Of a stretch of DNA of 64,000 bases, positions 41,312 through 49,563 are shown piece by piece (within the stretch, counting starts at the first letter, position 1; each line of letters begins with the position of its first letter). Origin of the DNA: Paenibacillus sp. BIHB 4019. Lineage in GTDB: Bacteria; Bacillota; Bacilli; Paenibacillales; Paenibacillaceae. Under the pieces are notes generated by a model. The model was not told the DNA's origin, did no database searches, and saw nothing but the letters and a program-made list of their open reading frames with translations. The DNA is taken from NCBI RefSeq assembly GCF_002741035.1, contig NZ_CP016808.1, positions 4,636,501-4,700,500 on the forward strand, read 5' to 3'. The position numbers were made by a program, and so were the translations under genes.

Positions 41312-42232
41312 GTGAGGAATACGGTTAATGAAGGATGGGAAAATAAATACGGTTATCAGGAGCTGCTCGCGAACTGCCGCGAGCTGACGCAAACGTACCC
41401 ATTTGTCACCGTTCATACGATTGGGCATAGCGTGCTCGGCAAGCCCATTGTTGCGCTGCGCTGCGGAACGGGTGCAAGAAGCATTCATATGAATGGGGCC
41501 TTTCATGCGAATGAATGGATTACATCGGCTATGCTTATGCGATTTGTAGGGGATTATGCCGCGTCATGCGCTGAAGGCCGCTCGATCTGCGGCGAGCTGT
41601 CTTCGCGGCTGTATGAGGAGACAACGCTGTGGGCCGTGCCTATGGTCAATCCGGATGGTGTGGAGCTTGCGCAGGAAGGGGCGCTGCCTACCCACCCGTT
41701 CTATTCCCAGCTCATGGCATGGAATGAAGGCCGGGAGTCCTTTGCCGATTGGAAAGCCAATGCGCGCGGTGTCGATTTGAATGACCAGTTTCCGGCACAT
41801 TGGGAGGAAGAGTGCCAGCGGCGCGAAGTTCATGGGCCTGGTCCGCGCGATTATCCGGGCCCTTATCCGTTAAGTGAGCCAGAAGCGATGGCGATAGCGA
41901 ATTTAACGACAGCGCAGCGATTTGATTTGACCGTCGCCCTGCACACGCAGGGAGAGGAAATTTATTGGAACTATCGCGGCTATGAGCCAAAGGAATCGGA
42001 GCAGCTTGCGGAGCGGCTAGCCCTCGTCAGCGGTTATAAGCCAGTGAAGCTGACAGGCAGCGATGCCGGCTATAAAGATTGGTTTATCCAGCGATTTAGA
42101 AGGCCAGGCTTTACGATTGAAGCGGGACGGGGAGAAAACCCGCTGCCGCCTCAGCAGCTTCCCGCCATCTATGAGGCGGTGAAGCCGCTTCTCGTGGAGG
42201 CGTTGTCGCTTCACCGGGAACGGGAGCTTTAG
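41312..42232 (+). CDS. M14-family zinc peptidase (gamma-D-glutamyl-diaminopimelate endopeptidase-like)
   Basis: 306 residues from the in-frame GTG about 15 nt after AGGAGAGG; the longer frame from 41204 would run through the murI terminator, so it is rejected. Zn ligands HANE (NGAFHANEWI) and the later His in TVALHTQGEEIYW; catalytic Glu in TIEAGRGENPLP. No LysM domains and no signal peptide, unlike wall-bound relatives such as YqgT, so it may recycle wall peptides inside the cell. The start is the least certain part. Confidence 0.85.
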   Translation: MRNTVNEGWENKYGYQELLANCRELTQTYPFVTVHTIGHSVLGKPIVALRCGTGARSIHMNGAFHANEWITSAMLMRFVGDYAASCAEGRSICGELSSRLYEETTLWAVPMVNPDGVELAQEGALPTHPFYSQLMAWNEGRESFADWKANARGVDLNDQFPAHWEEECQRREVHGPGPRDYPGPYPLSEPEAMAIANLTTAQRFDLTVALHTQGEEIYWNYRGYEPKESEQLAERLALVSGYKPVKLTGSDAGYKDWFIQRFRRPGFTIEAGRGENPLPPQQLPAIYEAVKPLLVEALSLHREREL

Positions 42233-42272
42233 CCACTTTCTAATGTAAACGCTGTGTGCAAAGCAGAGCGCA

Positions 42273-42318
42273 AATAGCCGCAGGAAATGAAGCGCAGCTT
42301 CGATTTCCTGCGGCTATT
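42273..42318. other. 21-bp near-perfect palindromic hairpin
   Basis: AATAGCCGCAGGAAATGAAGC pairs with GCTTC-g-ATTTCCTGCGGCTATT around GCA, with a single bulged G. It lacks a T-run on either side. It could be a processing or stability element at the end of the M14 transcript. Confidence 0.6.
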
Positions 42319-42430
42319 GCTGGTTGAACGGGATGGAGGAAGAGGAGTGCCCGTCTTTAGTCCAGCTTTGCAGCAGAGATGATTATGCTATAATGAAGGC
42401 GAAAAATAACAATGAAAGGCGGCGAATGAC

Positions 42431-42667
42431 ATGCGGAAATTTTTATCGCTCCGGCATTGGCAGCGCACGTTCAGCCGAATTTTTCAACTGCTTCGCTCCA
42501 AGGAGGTTTCCTGGAAAGACAAGCTGTTGTTTCTTGTCCCGGTGCTGCTGTATTGGGTTTTGCCTGACGCATTGCCCTATTTGCCGTTTGATGATATAGC
42601 CGTGACAATGATTGTTGCAGAATGGTTTGCCCGCAGAACCGAGAACAAGTATAATAGGATAAGTTAA
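42431..42667 (+). CDS. DUF1232-like small membrane protein
   Basis: 78 residues. The core KDKLLFLVPVLLYWVLPDAL-PYLPFDDI matches the DUF1232 pattern (a hydrophobic helix ending in PxDxxPD/PFDDI), and ends with a basic tail. Function unknown. ATG after AAAGGCGG. Confidence 0.75.
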   Translation: MRKFLSLRHWQRTFSRIFQLLRSKEVSWKDKLLFLVPVLLYWVLPDALPYLPFDDIAVTMIVAEWFARRTENKYNRIS

Positions 42668-42711
42668 AATTTTTTTCTAATTGCTGGTTAGACAAATGAA
42701 GGAGTGTTTAA

Positions 42712-43020
42712 GTGATGATGACAGTCAAAATTTCGCGCAATGCGGCAAAAATATTGAAGCTTGAGCTGGACAAGCCTGAGAATGAAGGCAAGAAACTTCG
42801 CGTATATGTGACGCATTCGCACGGCGACCATGCGCACTATGGCATGGGCATCGATGATCCGACGGATAAGGATGTTGTCGTTTCCACAGATAAAGATATC
42901 GATGTTATTTTGGAGAAGGACAACAAATTTCTGGACGGCATTCGCATTGACTACTTCTATGTGCCGGAAGAAGGCTTTGCCATTACGAACCCTTCCCAAG
43001 GCAATCACGGCGACCACTAA
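42712..43020 (+). CDS. HesB/IscA-fold protein lacking the cluster cysteines
   Basis: 102 residues starting GTG or the ATG next to it, after AAGGAG. The fold of A-type Fe-S carriers is recognisable (VKISRNAAKILKLELDKP, RVYVTHSHGDHAHYGMGIDD, GIRIDYFYVPEEGFAITNP), but there is no Cys at all; His and Asp occupy the segment where the first Cys should be. It resembles the HesB-like YneR group. A classical cluster scaffold role is therefore unlikely. Confidence 0.75.
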   Translation: MMMTVKISRNAAKILKLELDKPENEGKKLRVYVTHSHGDHAHYGMGIDDPTDKDVVVSTDKDIDVILEKDNKFLDGIRIDYFYVPEEGFAITNPSQGNHGDH

Positions 43021-43064
43021 CAGGCCGTGAGACCGAAGACAATACGGAAGTAGGACTAACAATA

Positions 43065-43289
43065 ATGGCAAATGATATAATGGTATGTGATAAATGCAGG
43101 TTTTATCAGGTTAAGACGCTGGTGCCAAAGCTGCAAAAGCTAGCGCCCGATGCGGAAATTCGGGTTGGCTGCAAATCCTATTGCGGGCCTTGCGCAAGGT
43201 CGCCATTTATTTTTATTAATGGACGTTATATAAAAGGCGCTACTGAAGATGAAGCCATTGAGAAGGCCAAACGTTACATTAAAGGATAG
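43065..43289 (+). CDS. DUF1450 (YuzB-like) small protein
   Basis: 74 residues. The Cys motifs MVCDKCRFY and GCKSYCGPCARSPFIFINGR match DUF1450 proteins, which carry conserved CxxC-like pairs. A thioredoxin-like fold has been proposed for relatives. Function unknown. It follows the HesB-like gene by 44 nt; possibly cotranscribed. Confidence 0.85.
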   Translation: MANDIMVCDKCRFYQVKTLVPKLQKLAPDAEIRVGCKSYCGPCARSPFIFINGRYIKGATEDEAIEKAKRYIKG

Positions 43290-43311
43290 TCAACATATGG
43301 CAGCAGGGAAG

Positions 43312-43339
43312 AGACTCAACATCTGTTGGGTCTTTTTTT
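43312..43339 (+). terminator. Intrinsic terminator
   Basis: AGACTCAAC / GTTGGGTCT with a 4-nt loop and a run of seven T. Confidence 0.88.
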
Positions 43340-43349
43340 GCCAATAGAA

Positions 43350-43398
43350 GCGTGAGCGGGCATTGCCATTCTTTGAAGGCAGTGCCCGTTCATGCTTT
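43350..43398 (+). other. Hairpin before the SepM-like gene
   Basis: GCGTGAGCGGGCATTGCC / GGCAGTGCCCGTTCATGC, nearly perfect, directly upstream of the next ribosome site. It could be a second terminator or a 5' leader structure. Confidence 0.5.
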
Positions 43399-43421
43399 CA
43401 TATTTGAGGAGGTGAGTGAGC

Positions 43422-44864
43422 ATGCGTCGTTTCCGCTATTATATCGCTGGATTGATTTTGGCCTTGCTGTACATTGTAGCTGCCGAGCTAATCTGGCTCC
43501 CCGCTCCGCTTAAGCTGGCCGCTTCTGGCCTGCTTTGGATTGATATGATTAACTGGCTGCTCTATGCGCTCGCTTTCATTCCTTTGCTCTGGCTGGTTGG
43601 CGGCTGCCGGGGCATTGTGGAGCGGGTGAATCGTAGCGGCGGTTTTGCTCGCGTTGCGACGATTCGTTTCGAGCGTCTGCTTGCAGTCGTTCAATATGGC
43701 ATCGCTCTGCTCGGTGTGTCCGCTATCGGATGCATTGCTATTTTTCCGCAAAGGTTAGTACTGTCGCTGCCGCTCATCGGCGGCATGCTGCTGATTGTTT
43801 GTATTGAAATGGTTTGGAGCGAGCTGCTTGCGCGCCGCAGTATGGAGAAGCGGAGAGGCCGCTGGCCTAAAACCTTTATTTGGATGCTGGGCTCTGGGCT
43901 AGCCGCTGCTTTTGTACTGGTGTACCCGACAAATTATATCGTCACTTATCCGGGCCTTACGATGAACATGAACCGCTATGCCCATGTCGAAGGAGGAGCC
44001 GCTGGAGGCAGCATTAGCGGCGTGCTGGTGTTTGATCGGCCTGCAGTGCCTGCGGACTGGCTGTACAGCCTGGTGCTGCCGGAATATTCGTTTGAGCGCA
44101 AGCCTGAGAACGAGCCTTCCTTGTCAGAGTCCTATACACTCGTTTCGACGATGAAAACAGATGCGAACAGTGTGGCCGCTGCGATTGCCGAGGGCAAGGC
44201 GGGCATAGGAAATGGCGTAACAACGACAGGGGTCCGGATTATCGGCATGACGAAGGATTCCATAGCTCAGGGCGCGCTCGCTCCTGGCGATTTAATCGTC
44301 AGCTTGAATGGCAAGGGGGTGGCGAGTGTGACGGAACTGACCTCTATTATGGCAGATCCCGCCTTTGTTGTACCGGGAGAAGCGGTTCAAGTCGGTGTTC
44401 AAAGAGGGACGTTAGCAGAAAAATTAACGCTTGAGGTGAAGACAGCGGCGGCGGCTGCGACCGATCAATTGCCTGTGCGCGCCGTATTCGGCATTTCGGT
44501 GCAAAACGAACTGAAGCTGGATGCCCCAAGGCCTGTCAGCTATTATTCGTATATTGCCCATATCGGCGGGCCGTCCCATGGCGCCATGCTCACGCTGGCG
44601 CTTCTGGATCAGCTTACGCCAGGCGGGGTGACACATGGGCTGCAAGTTGCCGGCACCGGCACGATAGAGCCGGATGGCTCGGTGGGCCTCGTCGGCGGTG
44701 TGCCGCAGAAGGCCTATGCGGTGAGCCGGACCGATGCCGATGTTTTCTTCGTACCGGCAGAGCTTGAGCAGGAGGCGAAGAGCGCAGCGCCTGAGCTGCT
44801 TGTCGTGCCGGTAAGGACCATTGACGATATTTTGCTCTGGCTGCAAACCCACGGGAAGTCCTGA
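43422..44864 (+). CDS. PDZ / Lon-type serine protease (SepM, YlbL family) with polytopic N-terminus
   Basis: 480 residues from the ATG 9 nt after AGGAGG (a GTG 6 nt upstream is too close). The C-terminal part has a PDZ domain (about 245-330) and a Lon-type domain: catalytic Ser in IGGPSHGAML and Lys in VGGVPQKAYAV. Relatives process pheromones or membrane proteins outside the cell. Unlike the single TM helix of typical SepM/YlbL, the first about 170 residues contain five to six hydrophobic segments (e.g. WLLYALAFIPLLWLVGG, LVLSLPLIGGMLLIVCIEMV). Confidence 0.9.
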   Translation: MRRFRYYIAGLILALLYIVAAELIWLPAPLKLAASGLLWIDMINWLLYALAFIPLLWLVGGCRGIVERVNRSGGFARVATIRFERLLAVVQYGIALLGVSAIGCIAIFPQRLVLSLPLIGGMLLIVCIEMVWSELLARRSMEKRRGRWPKTFIWMLGSGLAAAFVLVYPTNYIVTYPGLTMNMNRYAHVEGGAAGGSISGVLVFDRPAVPADWLYSLVLPEYSFERKPENEPSLSESYTLVSTMKTDANSVAAAIAEGKAGIGNGVTTTGVRIIGMTKDSIAQGALAPGDLIVSLNGKGVASVTELTSIMADPAFVVPGEAVQVGVQRGTLAEKLTLEVKTAAAAATDQLPVRAVFGISVQNELKLDAPRPVSYYSYIAHIGGPSHGAMLTLALLDQLTPGGVTHGLQVAGTGTIEPDGSVGLVGGVPQKAYAVSRTDADVFFVPAELEQEAKSAAPELLVVPVRTIDDILLWLQTHGKS

Positions 44865-44917
44865 CCGCAGGGTAAAAATAAACCGGGGGCTAGCTGCTTA
44901 AAGGCCAGCCCCATAAA

Positions 44918-44965
44918 AATGCCCCATGCATCGCCGCTTGTATTGCGGCCTGTCATGGGGCATTT
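44918..44965. terminator. Bidirectional terminator
   Basis: AAATGCCCCATG / CATGGGGCATTT with an inner GCCGC/GCGGC stem; a second hairpin GGGGCT/AGCCCC lies just before it (44886-44912). Between the convergent protease and LtaS-like genes. Confidence 0.85.
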
Positions 44966-44968
44966 GCT

Positions 44969-47050
44969 TTATTTTCGAGCGGCTACTTGGGTGCTGCCGG
45001 CACGAACGATGCTTTTATCATAAAGCTCGGGGATTAAATTATGGATGACCAGAAGGTCCGACATGGACAGCTCAGTTTGCGCGTCAGCCCTCAGGTTAAG
45101 GCATGGAGCCAGTTCGCCAGGTGATTGTTCCGCAACGTTCCAGCATGTGCCATGCTCGGCAAGCCCATCAGCGGAAGGGATATAATAAACGCCGCCATTC
45201 GTAAATGCGCCATTGCGCAGCACAACAAGCTTGCTGTTTTGCTGCGGCTGACGCATGCTTTCCGTAATAAGCGGCGTTCCAATCATTGCAAGCTCGCTTG
45301 ACGATATTCCAAGCAAATGCAGCAGCGTTGGCGCGACATCAAGCTGACCGCTCGGCGAGGAATAGGTGCCTGCATAACGATCGTCCGGCAAATGGACGAG
45401 CAACGGCACCTGCTTAACGATTTGTTCCCGCTCCAGCTCATTTAACGGCTTGCCCAGAAACGTTTCAAACAAGCTCCAATCGCTGATCGAATTATCATGA
45501 TCGCCATACATGGCAAATATCGTATGATCCCAAAGCCCTTCCTGCTGAAGCCGTTCAATAAGCTCGCCAAGCGCTTCATCCACGTAATGGATCGCTTGCA
45601 AATAATCGCCCATTATCGTGCCTTCTAGCTCGCCGAGCGAAAGCGTTTGTTCAGCTGCGGGAATTTGATAGGGATGATGGCTCGACAGCGTGATCAGAAA
45701 GGAATGAAACGGCTGCGGCTGCTCGGCAATTTGGTCAAGCGATTGGCGAAAAAAAGATTTATCTCCAAGCGACCAGCCGATCGGCTCGTCCAGCTCGTAT
45801 TGTTTTTTGCTCACAAAAGCATCGTATTTCATATTCGCGTACATGGTATTGCGGTTCCAGAAGCTTCCTTCGTAGGCATGAAATACACTAGTGTAGTAGC
45901 CGTTATTATGCAGCATCTGCGGCAAGCATTGAAATTCATTCCCGGCATATTGAATAAATACCGAGCCGCTGGCGAGCGGCTGAAGCGAGCAATTGCTGGC
46001 AAAATCCGCGTCCGACGTTCGGCCCTGCGCAGTCTGGTGATAAAAGGAGCTGAAATAGGCGCTGCTCTTGACCAGCTTATTGATGTTCGGCGTTATTTCC
46101 TGGCCGTTGAACGACTTGCCAATCATGAAGTTTTGGAAAGCTTCTGCTTGTACCAAAATAATATTGCTGCCTTTATACGCGCCAAAGCTTAAGTCCCGCT
46201 CCAGCTTGGCGCGCGATTGCCCGGATTGCTCCGTCCAGGCGAGCACCTGTGATGTCGTCTCGGCAGAGACGGCTTCTGCATTCAGCCAATGCAGCGCTGC
46301 ATAGCGATACAGATCATAGCCGTGAAAGCCTAGTGCGCCTGTCACATTATAAAGCGATAAATTCCACCAATTGCTTTCGAATAATCCTTTTGCCCATGTG
46401 CGCTTGGCATCGTTAATGCCGCCAAAGGTTACCATTAATCCGATGGTCAGCAGGGCGAGGCTTAACAATAAACGCGGTGCTTTTGCTCGCCAATGCGGCT
46501 GCTTGCTGCGCTGGGGTAAAGCGGCCACAGCGTTTGTGGCAGCTGGCATAGCAACAGACACGGCTGCTGGTTTGGCAGTGCGCCGCTTCCATGCCAGCAG
46601 ACCGGCATAACCAAGCAGCAGCGGGATATCGGCCAGCAATACAAAATCTTTCACTTCCAGCAGCGTAGCAATGCTGCCTCCAAGCGCCTCCACCTGCCCG
46701 GCCTGCAGCAGAACGGGCACGGAAATCAAATCCTCGAAGTAGCGATAATAAATTAAATCGGCATACAAAATAGCCGAGAACAGGGCATTCATTGCGAATA
46801 ACGCAATGAATCTGCCCCGCAGCGGCAGCAGCAGCGTCCAGAAGCTGCAAAGCGCAAGGGTGCCGATGGCGATTTTGACATCATAGACGTTCATTTTCAT
46901 ATTGGGCACAGCTATAAATAAATCAAAGGCATACAGCTTAAGCAGCAGCACTCCGAAAAAAAGCAGCAGTTCCGCGCCATAGGGACGCCGTCCCCAGCGG
47001 GCTGCTGCTTGCAAGCTGTTGGCTAGAGCCTTGTATCTTTTTTGTTGCAT
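44969..47050 (-). CDS. LtaS-like sulfatase-family lipoteichoic-acid synthase
   Basis: 693 residues. Five N-terminal TM helices (about 20-190), then a large extracellular sulfatase-fold domain. The metal/active-site motifs match LtaS: QAEAFQNFMIG, HQTAQGRTSDADF (nucleophile Thr near 340), LSSHHPYQIP and MYGDHDNS. It should transfer glycerol phosphate from phosphatidylglycerol to polymer outside the membrane. The extra C-terminal ca. 80 residues are unassigned. ATG; a GAGAGGGA site lies about 13 nt upstream. Confidence 0.93.
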   Translation of the reverse strand: MQQKRYKALANSLQAAARWGRRPYGAELLLFFGVLLLKLYAFDLFIAVPNMKMNVYDVKIAIGTLALCSFWTLLLPLRGRFIALFAMNALFSAILYADLIYYRYFEDLISVPVLLQAGQVEALGGSIATLLEVKDFVLLADIPLLLGYAGLLAWKRRTAKPAAVSVAMPAATNAVAALPQRSKQPHWRAKAPRLLLSLALLTIGLMVTFGGINDAKRTWAKGLFESNWWNLSLYNVTGALGFHGYDLYRYAALHWLNAEAVSAETTSQVLAWTEQSGQSRAKLERDLSFGAYKGSNIILVQAEAFQNFMIGKSFNGQEITPNINKLVKSSAYFSSFYHQTAQGRTSDADFASNCSLQPLASGSVFIQYAGNEFQCLPQMLHNNGYYTSVFHAYEGSFWNRNTMYANMKYDAFVSKKQYELDEPIGWSLGDKSFFRQSLDQIAEQPQPFHSFLITLSSHHPYQIPAAEQTLSLGELEGTIMGDYLQAIHYVDEALGELIERLQQEGLWDHTIFAMYGDHDNSISDWSLFETFLGKPLNELEREQIVKQVPLLVHLPDDRYAGTYSSPSGQLDVAPTLLHLLGISSSELAMIGTPLITESMRQPQQNSKLVVLRNGAFTNGGVYYIPSADGLAEHGTCWNVAEQSPGELAPCLNLRADAQTELSMSDLLVIHNLIPELYDKSIVRAGSTQVAARK

Positions 47051-47115
47051 GAATTGAAAGTCCCTCTCTTAGAGTCCCTTTCCTCTCCCAAAAAGCGATT
47101 CTATTTCTCTATTTA

Positions 47116-48282
47116 TTATTTTTCTGATGATTGGGATTTGCGGTTTGCATATAGGCCGCCTGGTCCGAAAAACTGGTAATAGTTGCATTCAATCCGCCCG
47201 TTGAACAGCTTGCGTTTCTTGTCGGCAGGACGGCCCATATAATGCTCGATAGCAGCAACAGGCGTAAAAGCGAAAAATGACCAGGTCGGCAAATGGAGCG
47301 CCGACATGCCGAACTGGCGCAGCGCCGCTTCCGCCTCGCGATCATCGCCGAGTCGCTCCCCGTATGGCGGGTTGGTCACGATGACGCCGTATTCGCCCTC
47401 GGGCTTAATTTTCGCAGCTGGCATGACGCTCAGCTTAATGTCTTTGCCGAAGCCGGCTTTCTTAATATTGGCTGTCGCGATTTCGATGGCGCCGGGGTCA
47501 ATATCCGATCCGGCAATTTGCAGCGCCACATCATCCTTCACCGCATCAAAGGCTTCTTCACGCGCCGTTTCCCACAGCTGGTCCGGCACTAGCGGCCAGC
47601 CCTCGCTGTTGAAGGAGCGGCGCAGCCCTGGAGCGACGTTCCACGCCAGCATAGCGGCCTCAATCAGAATGGTGCCCGACCCGCAGAACGGGTCATAGAG
47701 CGGGCGCTCCGGCTGCCAGCGGCTAATTTGCAGCAGCGCAGCTGCCATCGTCTCGCGCAGCGGCGCTTCTGTCGCCACATTGCGATAGCCGCGCTTATGC
47801 AGGCCAGCGCCTGTCGTATCAAGTGTCAGCTGCGCGCGATCATTAAGCAGCGTAACTTCGATGACGTAGCGGCCTTCATTTTCCGGAAACCACTCGGTTG
47901 CGTAGCGCTCTTTCATTTTTTCTACGACTGCCTTCTTCACGACGCTCTGGCAGGCAGGGACGCTGGACAGCTGCGACTTATGGGAACGTCCGTCCACCGG
48001 AAATTCGCCATCTCCGGGAATCCAATCAGGCCAGTTCAGCGCCTTCGTGCCTTCGAACAGCTCCTCGAAGGTGGTCGCCTGAAATTCGCCCATCTTGACC
48101 AGAATCCGTCCTGCCGAGCGCAGCCATAAGTTGGTGCGGCAAATATCGATCGGTTCAGCCGGGAAAGTAATGCGTCCATTTTCTACTGTCAAGTCGGTAT
48201 AGCCAAGCTCCTTGAGCTCGCGTGCGACAATCGCCTCAAGGCCCATCGGCGTCGTTGCGATCAATTCAATTTTCGTTGTCAT
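47116..48282 (-). CDS. THUMP-domain class I RNA methyltransferase (YpsC/RlmL type)
   Basis: 388 residues from the ATG; an in-frame GTG 9 nt upstream is only 3 nt from the ribosome site. The N-terminal ferredoxin-like/THUMP region (about 1-160) precedes the Rossmann methyltransferase. Key motifs: PFCGSGTILIEAAM (SAM binding), AGSDIDPGAIEIA and NPPYGERLGD (catalytic NPPY). It should methylate guanine in 23S rRNA, by homology to YpsC and the N-terminal half of RlmKL. It diverges from the O-methyltransferase gene. Confidence 0.93.
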   Translation of the reverse strand: MTTKIELIATTPMGLEAIVARELKELGYTDLTVENGRITFPAEPIDICRTNLWLRSAGRILVKMGEFQATTFEELFEGTKALNWPDWIPGDGEFPVDGRSHKSQLSSVPACQSVVKKAVVEKMKERYATEWFPENEGRYVIEVTLLNDRAQLTLDTTGAGLHKRGYRNVATEAPLRETMAAALLQISRWQPERPLYDPFCGSGTILIEAAMLAWNVAPGLRRSFNSEGWPLVPDQLWETAREEAFDAVKDDVALQIAGSDIDPGAIEIATANIKKAGFGKDIKLSVMPAAKIKPEGEYGVIVTNPPYGERLGDDREAEAALRQFGMSALHLPTWSFFAFTPVAAIEHYMGRPADKKRKLFNGRIECNYYQFFGPGGLYANRKSQSSEK

Positions 48283-48396
48283 TCGTGTCACTCTCTCCTT
48301 CGTATGTAAAGCGCAGTTGAATCCTCACGGTCAAAATCATACAATCAAGTATAGTAAACGCAGCTTGTTTTGACAAATGAAAGGATGAGTAAAAAA

Positions 48397-49029
48397 ATGT
48401 CGATCGAAAATGAACAATATGCAGACAGCTTATATAAGGAAGATTTGGACCTGATCCGTGTGCGCGAAACCCTTGCTGCAAACGGGATGCCGGACATTTC
48501 TGTCGCTGATGGCTACGGCCGGCTGCTGACGATGCTGGTCGCCATGTCAGGGGCGAAGCAGCTGCTCGAAGTTGGGGCGCTTGGCGGCTACAGCGGTATT
48601 TGCCTGCTGCGGGGAGCGGGAGAAGGCGGGCGGCTGACGTCGCTTGAGCTCAAAGCGGAATACGCGGAGGTCGCGCGCGGCAATGTGGAGGCAGCGGGCT
48701 ACGGACAGGCCGTCACGTTCAAAATCGGCGATGGCAAAGCGAGCATGGAGCAGCTAAAAGCAGAAGGTCGGCAGTTTGATTTTTTCTTTATCGATGCGGA
48801 TAAGGAAGGTTATCCCGTCTATTTGGAATATGCGCTCGCCTTAGCGACGCCAGGAGCCGTTATCGTAGGCGACAATGTGTTTTTGCGTGGGCGGACTATG
48901 AATATGGCCAGAGTTGGCCCGGCTATTCAAGCCGTGAGGGCGTTTAATGAGCGAATTGCAAATGACGAGCGGCTGCTTAGCACAGTGCTGCCCGGCTATG
49001 ATGGACTAGCCATAGCTATTGTAAAATAG
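48397..49029 (+). CDS. O-methyltransferase (caffeoyl-CoA type, class I SAM)
   Basis: 210 residues from the third in-frame start, the ATG with AAGGATG 9 nt before it; TTG 48370 and ATG 48385 are alternatives. SAM-binding motifs: LLEVGALGGYSGICLL, LTSLELKAEYAEVA, and FDFFFIDADKEGYP (catalytic Asp), with VGDNVFLRG near the C-terminus. Members methylate small catechol-like compounds or act on tRNA (TrmR). Substrate unknown. Faces the methyltransferase gene on the other strand. Confidence 0.9.
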   Translation: MSIENEQYADSLYKEDLDLIRVRETLAANGMPDISVADGYGRLLTMLVAMSGAKQLLEVGALGGYSGICLLRGAGEGGRLTSLELKAEYAEVARGNVEAAGYGQAVTFKIGDGKASMEQLKAEGRQFDFFFIDADKEGYPVYLEYALALATPGAVIVGDNVFLRGRTMNMARVGPAIQAVRAFNERIANDERLLSTVLPGYDGLAIAIVK

Positions 49030-49130
49030 CGGGGCAGGGCGATGGAAGCCCTGTCTGTTGAACGCTGCTGCAACTGCCTGCGCCCGCCTGCTGTTGTTCC
49101 CAAGAAGGAACGCAGGGAGTGGAACGAAGA

Positions 49131-49160
49131 TTGACGCTTGCAAGCTAATTATTTTATAAT
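49131..49160 (+). promoter_or_regulatory. Promoter upstream of the ABC-F leader
   Basis: TTGACG, 18-nt spacer, TATAAT. It lies about 400 nt before the ABC-F start, so a transcript from here has a long leader. A second TATAAT at 49505-49510 with a weak -35 could serve as a shorter promoter. Confidence 0.6.
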
Positions 49161-49200
49161 GATGGGGAATTAAAATCAGCGCCCCGCGAGAGAGGGAACG

Positions 49201-49248
49201 GTGTCCGAGGATCATGAGAAAATAACCTATTCGTTCAGAAGCTTATAA
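49201..49248 (+). CDS. Possible 15-codon leader peptide of the ABC-F gene
   Basis: GTG after AGAGGG (4 nt) opens a 15-codon frame (SEDHEKITYSFRSL after the start). Its end overlaps one arm of a hairpin with paired blocks CAGA, AAATGA, ACTT on the left and AAGT, TCATTT, TCTG on the right (about 49236-49290). Such leader peptides control ABC-F resistance genes in other Firmicutes by ribosome stalling; here it is a hypothesis. Confidence 0.35.
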   Translation: MSEDHEKITYSFRSL

Positions 49249-49340
49249 ATGACAACTTATGATGGATCAAAAGTTCATTTTCTGAAGATAGGATTATTGC
49301 GCCCATTTCCGGACATTCCTTGTACGTTTCGCTCGCGTTT

Positions 49341-49445
49341 TTAAAAATATAAGCTTTTATAAGTTCTACACTTATAATGGGCTTATATTTCACCCTCGAA
49401 ACGGCAGCATTGCCGCCAGAGGACGGTGACAGCCGTTTCTCCTTG
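49341..49445 (+). repeat. Interspersed double-hairpin repeat, copy C
   Basis: Has AAAATATAAGCTTTTATAAG, CACTTATAATGGGCTTATAT, CGAAACGGCAGCATTGCCGCC and GACAGCCGTTTCTCCTTG. The inner stem TTATAAGT/ACTTATAA is perfect. It sits inside the long ABC-F leader. Confidence 0.85.
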
Positions 49446-49563
49446 ACGCGCTTGTTTGCTGCTATACCTGAACAGGGATAGCTGCATGCTTTTTCGGAAA
49501 TGGCTATAATTGGCGAATAATCCTCTTCAGATCGACACTTATTCGAGCTGTGGAGGTTTTTTT

